From Pseudideonella sakaiensis (GTDB lineage: Bacteria > Pseudomonadota > Gammaproteobacteria > Burkholderiales > Burkholderiaceae_C), in NCBI RefSeq assembly GCF_001293525.1, contig NZ_BBYR01000003.1, positions 1 to 64,000 of the forward strand: a stretch of 64,000 bases of DNA, written 5' to 3'. Made by a program: the position numbers and the translations under genes. The notes below the pieces were generated by a model. The model did no database searches. It saw only the letters and a program-made list of their open reading frames with translations, and had not been told where the DNA came from. This document shows positions 9,519 through 19,013 of this stretch, in pieces (within the stretch, counting starts at the first letter, position 1; each line of letters opens with the position of its first letter).

Positions 9519-12191
9519 ATGCCCCCCGACGTCGAAGCCGTTGCACGCAGGACCCCGCTGCAGAGGCGCCGCCGCCTCGCGCGCGGCATGCTCGCGGCCG
9601 CCGCGCTCGCGGGCCTGCTGCTGATCGGCCTGGTCGCGCAGGTGCTGTCGGCGAGCCGCGAGGCCTACGACCGCCGCGCCCGGGCCACCGTCACGGCCGT
9701 GGTGACGATCGCGCAACGGGTGGTCGGCGAGCAGCTGGCGCGGGTCGATGCCAGCCTGCAGGCCACCGAGGCCGAGCTGGCCCTGCTGCGCCGCACCTGG
9801 CCGGGCGACGAGGGCGCGGTGACGGCCATGCTGGACCGCCAGCGCCGCACCATGCCGGGCGTGGACGCGCTGCTGCTGACGGACGCGTCCGGCCAGGTGC
9901 GCTGGACCAGCGGCGGCCGCGCGGCCCCGACGGGATCCATCGCCGGCGAGGCCTGGTACCGCGCCGCGCACGACCGGCCCGCGGCGGCGGCGCTCGGCGG
10001 GCCGCTGCCGCCGACCGACGGCAGCCCCGGCGCGCTGGTGCTGGCCCGCGCCGCCCAGGACATCCACGGCGTCACGGGCGTGCTGGTGGCCCGCCTGGCG
10101 GCCACGCACTTCGAGCGGGTGTTCGCCGGCTTCGACATGGACGCGCAGGCGGCGATCAGCCTGCGCACCGGGGACCTGCACCTGGTGGCTCGCCACACGC
10201 ACGGTGCCGATGCCGAGCCCGCGGTGGCACCGCCCCGCGACGAGCCTGCGCCGGCGCCCCCGCTGCGCGCGGCGCTGGCCGCCGACCCGCGGGCGGGCGT
10301 CTTCGTCGCCCGCCACCCGGTCGACGGCATCGAGCGCACGACGGCCTACCGGCGCGTCGAGGGCTGGCCGCTGCTGATGATGGCCGGCGTCGGCAACGAG
10401 CGCTTCTTCGCGCCCTGGCGCGACCAGGCCTGGCAGACGGTCGGCCTGGCCGTCGGTGCCTGGCTGCTGTTCGTCGCCGCGCTGGCCGCCGCCTACCGCG
10501 CCTGGGTGCGCGAGGCGCAGCGCAGCCGCGAGCTGGCCGACCAGACCCGCCACACGCAGGCCCTGCTGAGGGTGGCCGCCGACGGCATCCACATCGTCGA
10601 CGGCCAGGGCCGGCTGGTCGCGCTGAGCGACTCCTTCGCCGCGATGCTCGGCGAGGCGCCGCAGGCCCTGCTCGGCCGCCATGTCAGCAGCTGGGACATG
10701 AACCAGGACGAATCCCGCATCGCGGCCTGGCTGGCCCAGGTGCAGCCGGGGGACCGGCAGCGCGTCGAGGTGCAGCACCGGCATGCGGACGGCCATGCGA
10801 TCGACGTGGAGCTGCAGTTGAGCGTCGCCGACATCGGCGGGGAGCGGCTGGTCTTCGCGTCGGCGCGCGACATCACCGAGCGCAAGCGGCTGCAGGCCGA
10901 GATCGACGCCTCGTCGCAGCGCATCCGCGACCTGTACGACCAGGCGCCCTGCGGCTACCACTCGCTCGACGCCGAGGGCCGCCTGGTCGAGGCCAACGCG
11001 ACGCTGCTCGACTGGCTGGGCCGGCCGGCGGCGGAGGTGATCGGCCGGGCCCGGCTGGCCGACTTCCTCGACGCCGCCGACCGCGAGCGCTTCGAGCAGG
11101 CCTTCGCGCGGCTGCGCGCCGACGGACGGATCGACGGGCTGGAACTGAGCCTGCAGCCGCGCACCGGTCCGCCGCGCGAGGTCAGCCTGAGCACCAGCGC
11201 CGTCCGCGACGCCGACGGCCGCTTCCTGCGCAGCCGCAGCGTCGCGCTGGACATCAGCGCCCAGGTGCGGGCCTGGCGCGAGGCGCAGCGGCTGATGCAC
11301 GAGCAGGCGGCGATGCTGGACAACGACCTGGTGCCGATGATCAAGCTCTGCGAGGACCGGCTGCTGTGGAAGAACCGCGCGCTGGACCGGCTGTTCGGCT
11401 ACGCGCCGGGCGAGCTCGACGGCCAGCCGCTGCGCCGGCTGCACCTCGACGACGCCGGCGACGAGCGCATCCGCCGCGTCGCCGCGCAGCTGCGGGGCGG
11501 CCAGCACCACCGCACGCTGCTGCCGATGCGGCACGCCGACGGCCGCACGCTGTGGATCGACCTGAGCGGCGTGCTGCTGGCACCGGGCCTGACGTTCTGG
11601 ATGATGGTGGACGTCACGCCGATGAAGGAGGCGCAGGCGCGCATCGAGCACCTGGCCTTCCACGACGTGTTGACCGGGCTGCCGAACCGGCTGCTGCTGA
11701 CCGACCGGCTGCGCCAGTCGCTGCAGGCGGCGCGGCGCACCGGCACGCGGCTGGCGGTCTGCTACCTGGACCTGGACGGCTTCAAGCAGGTGAACGACGC
11801 CAAGGGCCACGACGCCGGCGACACGCTGCTGGCGACGATCGGCGAGCGCCTGCAGGCCGCGCTGCGCGGCAACGACACCGCCGCCCGCGTCGGCGGCGAC
11901 GAGTTCGTGCTGGTGCTGACGCTGCTGGAGGGCGCCGACGCGAGCGCGCAGCCGGTGGTGCAGCGCATCGCCGCGCGCATCCGCCAGCCGGTGCGGCTGG
12001 CCGACGGCAGCGAGGTGGCGGTCGACACCAGCGTCGGCGTCTGCCTCGCGCCGCACGGCGATGCGGGGCCGGCGCAGCTGATCACGCTGGCGGACCAGGC
12101 GCTGCTGCGCGCCAAGCGGCGCGGCAAGGGCCAGGTCGAGGTGGTGGCGCCGCTGCCGGCCGAGGCGGCGGCCGCCGGGACGGGACGCTGA
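9519..12191 (+). CDS. Membrane diguanylate cyclase with three PAS domains
   Basis: Protein of 890 residues that makes cyclic di-GMP. One transmembrane helix (about 26-45), a periplasmic cache-like sensor region, a second helix (about 307-326), then three PAS-type modules (about 345-455, 465-580 and 590-700) and a GGDEF domain beginning at HDVLTGLPNR. The catalytic motif GGDEF is intact at 792-796 and an inhibitory RGND site lies five residues before it, so feedback-controlled synthesis is expected. There is no EAL domain. The ATG at 9519 was chosen because the helix follows shortly after; the upstream open frame is Arg-rich and unlikely. Its stop meets the stop of the convergent mutarotase gene at TGATCA. 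Confidence 0.92.
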   Translation: MPPDVEAVARRTPLQRRRRLARGMLAAAALAGLLLIGLVAQVLSASREAYDRRARATVTAVVTIAQRVVGEQLARVDASLQATEAELALLRRTWPGDEGAVTAMLDRQRRTMPGVDALLLTDASGQVRWTSGGRAAPTGSIAGEAWYRAAHDRPAAAALGGPLPPTDGSPGALVLARAAQDIHGVTGVLVARLAATHFERVFAGFDMDAQAAISLRTGDLHLVARHTHGADAEPAVAPPRDEPAPAPPLRAALAADPRAGVFVARHPVDGIERTTAYRRVEGWPLLMMAGVGNERFFAPWRDQAWQTVGLAVGAWLLFVAALAAAYRAWVREAQRSRELADQTRHTQALLRVAADGIHIVDGQGRLVALSDSFAAMLGEAPQALLGRHVSSWDMNQDESRIAAWLAQVQPGDRQRVEVQHRHADGHAIDVELQLSVADIGGERLVFASARDITERKRLQAEIDASSQRIRDLYDQAPCGYHSLDAEGRLVEANATLLDWLGRPAAEVIGRARLADFLDAADRERFEQAFARLRADGRIDGLELSLQPRTGPPREVSLSTSAVRDADGRFLRSRSVALDISAQVRAWREAQRLMHEQAAMLDNDLVPMIKLCEDRLLWKNRALDRLFGYAPGELDGQPLRRLHLDDAGDERIRRVAAQLRGGQHHRTLLPMRHADGRTLWIDLSGVLLAPGLTFWMMVDVTPMKEAQARIEHLAFHDVLTGLPNRLLLTDRLRQSLQAARRTGTRLAVCYLDLDGFKQVNDAKGHDAGDTLLATIGERLQAALRGNDTAARVGGDEFVLVLTLLEGADASAQPVVQRIAARIRQPVRLADGSEVAVDTSVGVCLAPHGDAGPAQLITLADQALLRAKRRGKGQVEVVAPLPAEAAAAGTGR

Positions 12192-13094
12192 TCAGCCGGG
12201 CGCGGCCTCGTCCAGTTCGATCACCTGGCGGCCGATCCAGGACTCGCCCGGCGCCAGCGCCACCGGCTGGCCGATCTGCGCCGCCTCGATGCACAGCATG
12301 TGGCGCCACTCGCCCGGACCCATGTCGGGCAGCGCCTCGCCCTTTGCCTCGCCGGGGTTCCAGACCACCACGTCGCGGAAGCCCTGCTGCGACAGGCGCA
12401 GGCGGGCCTGCGCGTCGTCCAGCAGCAGCGGCCGGGCGGCATCGAAATAGACGCGGTCCGTCTCGCCGGCGGGAACCAGCTGTGCGGCCAGGTCGACCTG
12501 CTCGGTGCCGCGCACCGCGTCTTCCATGCGCAGGCGCTGCAGGCCCAGCACCTGCAGCGCGGCGACGTCGGCCACGCGCAGGTAGGTGTGCAGCGCGGCG
12601 GTGAAGCGCCAGGGCGCGGGCGGCGTGCCGTCCTGCGCCGGGGCCTCGGGGTGCTCGACCGCCAGCTCGATGTCCAGCCGCGGCCCGCCGATGCGCACGG
12701 TCAGCTCGACCACGAAGCGCGCCGGCCAGACCGCCTGGGTCGCCGCGTCGTCCGCCAGGCGCAGCACCGCCAGCGCATCCGTGCCGTCGACCCGGGCGTC
12801 CACCAGCGACCACGGCCGGCCCCGCGCGAAGCCGTGACGCGGCAGCGGCCCGCGCGCGTTGAACTGCGGGAAGATCACCGGCACGCCGCCACGCACCGCG
12901 GCGCGGCCGTCGAACACCGCGCGCGACGAGAGGAAGAGCCGCTCCCGGCCGTCCGGCGTCACCCAGGACACCAGGTGGCCGCCGTGCAGCAGCACCGTCG
13001 CGCGGCTGCCGTCCGGCGCCGCGAGCGCGACGGCCGGCAGGCCGTGGACATCGACGAGGGGCGGCGCGGCGGCAGCGGGTGGAGCGGCGGACAT
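12192..13094 (-). CDS. D-hexose-6-phosphate mutarotase (YeaD family)
   Basis: Cytoplasmic aldose-1-epimerase-type enzyme of 300 residues that interconverts anomers of hexose 6-phosphates. Family motifs visible are LLHGGHLVSW, LFLSSRAVFD, VRGGVPVIFPQF and LHTYLRV, with a C-terminal MLCIEAAQIG segment. Length matches YeaD proteins. The N-terminus carries an Ala/Pro-rich stretch of about 12 residues that may be dispensable. It is convergent with the diguanylate cyclase and follows the 2OG-oxygenase gene on the same strand after 81 bases, without evident functional connection. Confidence 0.88.
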   Translation of the reverse strand: MSAAPPAAAAPPLVDVHGLPAVALAAPDGSRATVLLHGGHLVSWVTPDGRERLFLSSRAVFDGRAAVRGGVPVIFPQFNARGPLPRHGFARGRPWSLVDARVDGTDALAVLRLADDAATQAVWPARFVVELTVRIGGPRLDIELAVEHPEAPAQDGTPPAPWRFTAALHTYLRVADVAALQVLGLQRLRMEDAVRGTEQVDLAAQLVPAGETDRVYFDAARPLLLDDAQARLRLSQQGFRDVVVWNPGEAKGEALPDMGPGEWRHMLCIEAAQIGQPVALAPGESWIGRQVIELDEAAPG

Positions 13095-13175
13095 GGCGGC
13101 AGGAGCGGACGGGACGAGGCCGCGATTGTCGCGCCGCCGCCGCGCGGGCCGGGCGCGCCCGGCCCCGCCGGGGCG

Positions 13176-14156
13176 CTAGTACTTGGCGAAGTTCGCCGCG
13201 ACGCGCTGCTGCAGGTAGTCCTCGGCGGTGATCGGCGGGTACTTGCCCGAGGGCGTCTCGATCAGCACGTCGCGGTTGGCCTGCGCGAAGAAGGCGAGGC
13301 TGTAGCGCGCGCCCTGGTACTCGTCGGGCTCCGGGTTCTTCACGCGGTGGAAGTTCGACGGCAGGCGGTCGTCGCTCCAGCGCATCAGCATGTCGCCGAT
13401 GTTGCAGGTGATGTAGGCGTCGTTCGGGACGATCGGCGTCCAGGCCTGGCTGTCCATGTCCTTGCCCGGCAGCAGCTGCAGGCCGCCCTGGCCGCTGCGC
13501 TGGAACAGCAGCGTGAGGCAGTCGAAGTCGGTGTGGGCGCCGGCCCGCCACAGGCCGAGCCGGTCGCGCAGCGCCGGGTCGATCGCGAAGTAGTGCAGCA
13601 GCCGCAGCGTGCTCTGGTAGCCCGGCCGCGCCGGGTCGTGGGCCCGGGTGAAGAAGTCACGCGCGAAGCCGAGCCGGTCCGCGAAGCAGGACAGCACGCG
13701 CATCGCCACCGTCCAGGCCTGGGCCTCGAAGGCCAGCATCGTGGCCTGGAAGCCGGCCAGCGCGGCCTCGTCCGGCCACAGGCCCGCCATGTGCGGGCGG
13801 GTGATCTGGTAGCTCTCCTTCTGGTCCGGCGTGCCGGTCGACGGCCGCACCTGCGCGCGGCTTTCCCAGCCGGCGTTCAGGCCCTTCTTCAGCGGGTGGC
13901 AGGCCTTCACCGCGTCGGGCAGCGCGAAGAAGCGCTGCGTCATCGCGAAGGCCTCGTCCACCGCGGCCGCGGGGATGCCGTGGTTCTTCAGCTGGAAGAA
14001 GCCGACGTCGACCGCCGCGTCCCAGAGCTGGGTCGCGATCTCCTCGCGGCGCTGCTCGAAGTCGGCCAGGTCGATCACCCGCACCTCGCGCGCGGCCTCG
14101 TGGCCGACGGCGCCCATGCGGGCTTCCTTGTTCAGTTCGTGGAGCACGGGGCCCAT
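13176..14156 (-). CDS. 2-oxoglutarate/Fe(II) oxygenase, isopenicillin-N-synthase family
   Basis: Cytoplasmic oxygenase of 326 residues. The N-terminal DIOX_N-type region contains DVGFFQLKNHGIP. The double-stranded beta-helix core has the iron triad HTD (in AGAHTDFDCLTLL) and the distal His in SNFHRVKN. The 2-oxoglutarate anchor is the Arg of ARYSLAFF. All catalytic residues are present, so it should be active. It is the last gene of a minus-strand set with an NMT1-type binding protein and a nucleoside deaminase. That company suggests a nitrogenous base or nucleoside as substrate, comparable to thymine hydroxylases of this family; this is inference only. Confidence 0.85.
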   Translation of the reverse strand: MGPVLHELNKEARMGAVGHEAAREVRVIDLADFEQRREEIATQLWDAAVDVGFFQLKNHGIPAAAVDEAFAMTQRFFALPDAVKACHPLKKGLNAGWESRAQVRPSTGTPDQKESYQITRPHMAGLWPDEAALAGFQATMLAFEAQAWTVAMRVLSCFADRLGFARDFFTRAHDPARPGYQSTLRLLHYFAIDPALRDRLGLWRAGAHTDFDCLTLLFQRSGQGGLQLLPGKDMDSQAWTPIVPNDAYITCNIGDMLMRWSDDRLPSNFHRVKNPEPDEYQGARYSLAFFAQANRDVLIETPSGKYPPITAEDYLQQRVAANFAKY

Positions 14157-14287
14157 GGTTCACTCCTGGTGCCGGACGCGGGGAGGGGTGACGCGTCCGT
14201 CTCGGTTCCCGGCGCGGCCGGGCGGCTGGATCGGTGGTGCCGGCGCGGCGCGCATAGACGGGCTGCCGGGCAGGCCGTCGGGCGGCG

Positions 14288-14824
14288 TCAGGCGGACCAG
14301 TAGGCCCGGTGCGGTGCCTCGGCCTCGTCGGCCAGCACCGGGCCGATCACCTCGACCGGCTGCGGGCTGCGGGCGAAGACCTCGCGGCAGGACATCTCCA
14401 GATCGCCGGCGCCGGCCTGCAGCGCGCGGAAGCCGCGCAGCCGCTGCGCATCGAGGCCGAAGACCACGCGCCGCACGCCGCCCCAGAAGATCGCGCCCGC
14501 GCACATCACGCAAGGCTCGCCGGAGGCATAGAGCGTGGCGCCGGCCAGCCGCGCGCGCTCGGCGCGCTGGTCGATGCGGCGCAGCGCATTCACCTCGGCG
14601 TGCGCGGTGCAGTCGCCGGTGGCGGCGTTGTCGTTGTGCGCCTCGGCCAGCACCGTGCCGTCGGCCGCCACGACGACCGCGCCGAAGGGCCGGTTGCCGG
14701 CCGCGGCGGCCGTGGCGGACAGCGCGATCGCACGGCGCAGGTGGGCGGCATCGGCCGGCGCGAGGGCGACAGCGGGGGACGCGGCATCGGCCCGGGCCGG
14801 CCGCGACATCGGGTCGCTCATCAT
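14288..14824 (-). CDS. Nucleoside/nucleobase deaminase (cytidine deaminase-like zinc enzyme)
   Basis: Cytoplasmic zinc hydrolase of about 178 residues. The zinc site is complete: TAHAEVNALRR gives the His and catalytic Glu, and GEPCVMCAGAI gives the Cys pair. This places it in the CMP/dCMP-guanine-TadA deaminase group, closest in pattern to guanine deaminase or generic nucleoside deaminases. Start codons at 14824 and 14821 are adjacent (Met-Met). It begins 11 bases after the binding-protein gene ends, so the two are almost certainly co-transcribed. The substrate base is not determined. Confidence 0.85.
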   Translation of the reverse strand: MMSDPMSRPARADAASPAVALAPADAAHLRRAIALSATAAAAGNRPFGAVVVAADGTVLAEAHNDNAATGDCTAHAEVNALRRIDQRAERARLAGATLYASGEPCVMCAGAIFWGGVRRVVFGLDAQRLRGFRALQAGAGDLEMSCREVFARSPQPVEVIGPVLADEAEAPHRAYWSA

Positions 14825-14835
14825 GCGCCGCCCGC

Positions 14836-15870
14836 TCAGGCCTTCACTGCCCGCTCGGCGGCGGCGGGCAGGAAGGCGGGGTTGAACACGGCCTCGGGCG
14901 ACGGCGTGCGGGCCAGGCCGAACACCTGCGTCACCTCTTCCACCTGGCGGCGCAGCAGCTCCGGCCGGACCGCGCCCAGGCCATGCGCGCGGGTGTCGGC
15001 GGTCACCACGTACTTCGCGGTCAGCGCGAAGCGCTGGGCTTCCAGCTTCTCGTCCACCATCGGCTCGCGCTGCTTCACCGCGGCCATCGCGGCCGCCGGG
15101 TTGGCCAGCGTCTCCTGCAGGCCGCGGTTGGTGGCGCGCAGGAAGGCCTTCACCACCTCCGGCTTCTTCGCCGCCAGCTCGCTGGCGGCCAGGATGCCGT
15201 TGCCGTACAGGCTGGCGCCGGTGTCGGCGAAGGACAGCACCGCGAGCTGCGCCGGGTCGATGCGCTGGAACAGCGACAGCGCCGAGTCGTGGAAGTAGGT
15301 GGCGCCGTCGACGTCGCCGCGCACGATCACGTTGTCGCGCTGCGAGAAATCGGTCGTCACCCACTCGAAGGCGTCGGCCTTGACGCCCGCATGGCGGGCC
15401 GCGATCGGCCAGGCCCGGCGCGTCGACTCGACCGCGGCGGCGGCGATGCGCTTGCCCTGCAGGCTGCGGAAGTCGCTCAAGCCGCGGTCCCGGCGGCCGA
15501 TGATCGCGAACGGCGCGCGGTTGTAGTACTGGTAGACCGCCTGCACCAGCGGGCCCTGCTGGGCCTGGAACTCCATCAGCGCGCTCAGGTCGCCGAAGCC
15601 CAGGTCGTAGGCGCCGCTGGCCACCCGGGTGATCGCCGCCACCGAGCCGCTGCCGACGTCGAAGCTCGGCTCCAGGCCCTCGTCGCGGTAGTAGCCCTTG
15701 GCCTGCGCGACGAAGAAAGGCGCGACCTGCCCGCTGATGCGGAAGTCCAGCGTGAACTTCAGCCGCGTGAGCTCGCGCGGCGACTGGGCCAGCACCGCCG
15801 GCGCGAAGGACGCCGCCGCCGCGGCGGACAACCCGGTGGCGCCGAGGGACAGGAAGCGACGACGTTGCAT
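14836..15870 (-). CDS. NMT1/THI5-like ABC transporter substrate-binding protein
   Basis: Periplasmic binding protein of 344 residues. It starts with a twin-arginine-like signal (QRRRFLSLGATG, cleavage near VLAQS). The mature part has LDFRISGQVAPFFVAQAKGY, DVGSGSVAAITRVASGAYD and FGDLSALMEF, typical of the NMT1 superfamily that binds pyrimidine-like, taurine-like or nitrate-type ligands. No permease or ATPase gene of an ABC transporter is in the neighbourhood, so it is an orphan here. Linkage to a deaminase and a 2OG oxygenase favours a nucleobase-like ligand. Confidence 0.86.
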   Translation of the reverse strand: MQRRRFLSLGATGLSAAAAASFAPAVLAQSPRELTRLKFTLDFRISGQVAPFFVAQAKGYYRDEGLEPSFDVGSGSVAAITRVASGAYDLGFGDLSALMEFQAQQGPLVQAVYQYYNRAPFAIIGRRDRGLSDFRSLQGKRIAAAAVESTRRAWPIAARHAGVKADAFEWVTTDFSQRDNVIVRGDVDGATYFHDSALSLFQRIDPAQLAVLSFADTGASLYGNGILAASELAAKKPEVVKAFLRATNRGLQETLANPAAAMAAVKQREPMVDEKLEAQRFALTAKYVVTADTRAHGLGAVRPELLRRQVEEVTQVFGLARTPSPEAVFNPAFLPAAAERAVKA

Positions 15871-15892
15871 GGCAGGACACTCCGGTGAGACT

Positions 15893-15904
15893 TGACGGAC
15901 GTCA
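15893..15904. promoter_or_regulatory. Palindrome TGACG-GA-CGTCA, possible operator
   Basis: A perfect 12-base inverted repeat lies 23 bases upstream of the start of the binding-protein gene (15870). Its position fits an operator for a dimeric regulator. No regulator gene is adjacent. Confidence 0.35.
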
Positions 15905-15998
15905 GTCTAGGAAGCGCCCCGCGATGGCGACAGACCGCTGCAGCGCATGCCGTCCATGGCCCCGGTGTTATGGAGCGCCGGCCGGCCGACCGGCGGCA

Positions 15999-16745
15999 TC
16001 ACTTCCCGCCGGTCACGTCGAGCAGCGCACCGGTGGTGAACGAGGCCTCCGGCCCGGCCAGCCACAGGATCGCCCGCGCCACCTCTTCCGGCAGCCCGCC
16101 CCGCCCCATCGGGATGGTCTCCCGCAGCCGCTCCACCCGGCCGGGCTCGCCCCCGCTGGCATGCATGGCGGTGTGGATGTGACCGGGCCGGACGGCGTTG
16201 ACCCGGATGCCGTCGCGCGCGACCTCCCGTGCCAGGCCGATCGTGAACGTCTCCAGCGCGCCCTTCGATGCCGCGTAGTCCACGTACTCACCGGGACTTC
16301 CCAGCCGCGCGGAGGCCGAGGAGACATTGACGACCACCCCACCCTCCCCGCCGTGGCGCCGCGCCATGCGCTTCACCGCCTCCCGGGCGCAGAGCATCGG
16401 CCCGATCGCGTTGACCTCGAACAGGCGACGCATGCGCTCCACGCCGATCTGTTCCAGGCGCGCCTGGCGGCCGATGATGGCCGCGTTGTTGACGAGGACG
16501 TCGATCCGTCCGAAACGGCGGTCGAGGGCGGCGAACAGCGCGTCGATCTGCCCGGGGTCCCCGTTGTCGGCCCGCACGGCGAGGGCCTGCCGGCCCAGGC
16601 CCTCGACCGCGGCCGACACCGCCGCCGCGGCTGCGTCGTCGGCCCGGTAGCTGAAGGCCACGTCGTAGCCGCGGGCGGCCGCCAGCGTGGCGACGGCGGC
16701 GCCGATGCCGCGGCTGCCGCCGGTGACGAGCAGCACCGGACCCAT
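15999..16745 (-). CDS. Short-chain dehydrogenase/reductase
   Basis: NAD(P)-dependent SDR of 248 residues, cytoplasmic. The cofactor loop is TGGSRGIG (8-15), NNAA lies near the middle, and the catalytic YxxxK is YAASK (about residue 157). VNAVRPGHIHT follows the active site. The classical size and motifs fit 3-oxoacyl reductase or alcohol dehydrogenase types. It is the last gene of a six-gene collinear set, 15 bases downstream of the molybdopterin subunit gene. In that setting it could oxidise a hydroxy precursor such as a hydroxyalkylphosphonate, but the sequence alone does not show this. Confidence 0.9.
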   Translation of the reverse strand: MGPVLLVTGGSRGIGAAVATLAAARGYDVAFSYRADDAAAAAVSAAVEGLGRQALAVRADNGDPGQIDALFAALDRRFGRIDVLVNNAAIIGRQARLEQIGVERMRRLFEVNAIGPMLCAREAVKRMARRHGGEGGVVVNVSSASARLGSPGEYVDYAASKGALETFTIGLAREVARDGIRVNAVRPGHIHTAMHASGGEPGRVERLRETIPMGRGGLPEEVARAILWLAGPEASFTTGALLDVTGGK

Positions 16746-16760
16746 GCGCCGCCCGCCTGT

Positions 16761-19013
16761 TCAGGACGCCCGCACCGCCGCCACGCGGCCGCGCTCGCCG
16801 AGCGCCTGCAGCACCTTGGCCGGCAGGAAGGGAACCGAGCGCAAGCGGGCGCCGGTCGCATCGAAGATCGCATTCGAGATGCAGGCGGAGACCAGCGTCG
16901 GCGCCATCTCGCCAGCCCCCCACGGCGGCTCGTCCGGGCGGTCGACCAGGCTGACGTGGATCCGCGGCACCTGCGAGAAGCGGAGGATGGGATAGCTGGC
17001 CCAGTCGAGACTGGTGACGTGCCCGCGGTCGAACTGCAACTCCTCGACGAGCGTGCGGCTGATCGTCTGCACGATCCCGCCCTCGATCTGGTTGCGCACG
17101 CCGTCCGGGTTGATGACCTGTCCACAGTCGTGGCTGCACCAGACATCGGTGACCCGGACCGCCCCGGTCCGCAGCATGACCTCGACGTCGACGACCATCG
17201 CCACGTAGGTGCGGTCGTTCTCGTACCGGACCTGGGCGATGCCGCGCCCGCGCGCCGAGGAGCCGCGCGCATGGCGGCCGGCCCGGGAAGGCCGCTCGCG
17301 CCAGCGGGCCAGCCGCATCACGTCCTGGAGGACGTGGTGGGCCCGCGGGTCGCTCAGGTAGCGCCGGCGCCATCGCGCCGGGTCTTCCCCTGCTGCAGCG
17401 GCCATCTCGTCCACGAAGGCCTCGTTCGCGAAGGTGTTCTGCATCCGGCCGGGGCTGCGCAGGTGCGAGGTGCGGAAGGCCTGGTCCCGCACGCGGTGCA
17501 CCCTGGTCAGCACGTTGGGAAAGTCGTAAAGCACTTCCGCGTTCTTGGCGATGCTGCCGGTCAGGTAGCCCGTCCGCTGCTGGCCGCCGTGAACGGCGGC
17601 CAGCAGCGGAAAGTCGCTCAAAGCGCCCGTCGACTGCGCGAGGAAGAACTCCGAGCGCCAGGCCACCGCCCGTCCGTCCGCATCGAGCCCGCCTTCCATG
17701 TCTATCAGCGTCGGCGGGCTCTTCGGATCCCAGCCATGTTCGTCGGCACGCATCCACTGCACGCGCACCGGCGCGCCGGCAAGCTGGGACACCAGGGCGG
17801 CGTCGGCCGAACAGTCCTCGTGCCCGTTGCGGCCATAGCAACCGGAACCGTCGAGGTAGATCAGCCGGACCCGATCCCTCGGCAGACCCGTCACGGCGGC
17901 CAGTTCCGTCTGCAGCGAGTGGGTCGCCTGGGACGCCGACCAGACCGTGCAGCGACCGTCCCGGACGTCGGCGACGGCGCAGGCCGGCCCGATGGATCCG
18001 TGGGTGTGCGGGCCGAAGTCGTAGGTGGCTGCGAGGCGCCGCGCAGCGCCGGCAAGCGCCTGGATGGCGTCGCCCCAGCGCACGGGGGGCTCGGTCTTCG
18101 CGACGGGCAGCTGCCGCCAGTAGGCATAGAGCCGGGCCTGCTCGGGCAGCGTGTCCGCCTGCACCCAGTCCAGCCTCAGCGCGCGCGCTGCCTTCACCGC
18201 CGACCATTCGTCGCGGCAGACCACCGCCACGAAGGAGGCCTTGCGCACCACTTGCACGAACCCCGGCAGCGCCGACAGCGCGGACGCGTCGATCCCGCGC
18301 AGCGTCGCCCCCATGCCCGGCGGCCGCAGCACGCGTGCATGCAACATGCCGGGCAGGCTGAAATCGTGCATGTAGGTGAAGCGTCCGAACACCTTGGCCG
18401 GGATGTCGACGCGGGCCACGGGCCGCCCGACCACCTGGTACCCGGCGGCTGGCTTCAGCGTGATGGCGGGATCGAGCAGCAGCGCCGCCGGCAGCGGCTG
18501 CGCGCGCACCAGGTCCCCGTAGCTCAGGCGACGGGTCCCGTCGGCTGTCATGACCACGCCATCGACCACGCGCAAGGCCTGCGGCGGCAGTTCCAGCTGC
18601 CGGGCGGCGGCCTCGACCAGCGCGGCCCGTGCGCAGGCCGCGGCCTGGCGCAACACCCGGTTCGACGAGATGCTGACGCTGCTGGCGGTCTGGCCCTGGT
18701 CGACGGTGAGCGCCGTGTCGCCCATGACCATCTCGATCCTGTCGATGGGCAGGTCGAGCTCCTCGGCGACCATCTGCGCCAGCGCCGTGCGCACGCCGGT
18801 GCCCAGATCCACCTTGCCCGTGTAGGCCGTCACCCGGCCGTCCGGGCCGATCTCCAGCCAGGCTGCCAGCCGGTCCTTGGCCAGTGTCTTGCCGCCGCCG
18901 GCGGTGTCATCGGTCGCTCGCAAGGGGCCGGCCGCCTGGCCGGCCCCGGCGGTTCGCGCGGGCACGCCGATCAGCCAGGCGGAGCCGGCTTCGAGGAAGC
19001 GTCGGCGCTGCAT
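16761..19013 (-). CDS. Molybdopterin-binding subunit of an aldehyde oxidase-type hydroxylase (IorB-like)
   Basis: Large subunit, 750 residues, of a xanthine oxidase-family molybdenum hydroxylase. The N-terminus (MQRRRFLEAGSAW) resembles a twin-arginine leader, which suggests export with its iron-sulfur partner. Cofactor-binding segments include KVDLGTGVRTALAQ, GQTASSVS and CGQVINPDG. The probable catalytic Glu is in WGAGEMAPT near the C-terminus. Length and layout match isoquinoline 1-oxidoreductase beta subunits. Its ATG overlaps the stop of the [2Fe-2S] subunit gene (TGATG). No FAD subunit, cytochrome c subunit or XdhC-like maturation gene is adjacent. The substrate is unknown; neighbouring phosphonoacetate hydrolase suggests an aldehyde precursor. 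Confidence 0.88.
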   Translation of the reverse strand: MQRRRFLEAGSAWLIGVPARTAGAGQAAGPLRATDDTAGGGKTLAKDRLAAWLEIGPDGRVTAYTGKVDLGTGVRTALAQMVAEELDLPIDRIEMVMGDTALTVDQGQTASSVSISSNRVLRQAAACARAALVEAAARQLELPPQALRVVDGVVMTADGTRRLSYGDLVRAQPLPAALLLDPAITLKPAAGYQVVGRPVARVDIPAKVFGRFTYMHDFSLPGMLHARVLRPPGMGATLRGIDASALSALPGFVQVVRKASFVAVVCRDEWSAVKAARALRLDWVQADTLPEQARLYAYWRQLPVAKTEPPVRWGDAIQALAGAARRLAATYDFGPHTHGSIGPACAVADVRDGRCTVWSASQATHSLQTELAAVTGLPRDRVRLIYLDGSGCYGRNGHEDCSADAALVSQLAGAPVRVQWMRADEHGWDPKSPPTLIDMEGGLDADGRAVAWRSEFFLAQSTGALSDFPLLAAVHGGQQRTGYLTGSIAKNAEVLYDFPNVLTRVHRVRDQAFRTSHLRSPGRMQNTFANEAFVDEMAAAAGEDPARWRRRYLSDPRAHHVLQDVMRLARWRERPSRAGRHARGSSARGRGIAQVRYENDRTYVAMVVDVEVMLRTGAVRVTDVWCSHDCGQVINPDGVRNQIEGGIVQTISRTLVEELQFDRGHVTSLDWASYPILRFSQVPRIHVSLVDRPDEPPWGAGEMAPTLVSACISNAIFDATGARLRSVPFLPAKVLQALGERGRVAAVRAS

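Noticed and set aside
5855..9589. A 1244-codon open frame on the minus strand across several genes
   Set aside because: It is Arg/Pro/Ala-rich, spans clear genes in other frames, the glycine riboswitch and a promoter; typical of stop-poor frames in very GC-rich DNA.
9039..12056. Long minus-strand frame opposite the diguanylate cyclase
   Set aside because: Composition (His/Gln/Arg/Ala-rich) is that of an antisense shadow; the plus frame has complete PAS and GGDEF motifs.
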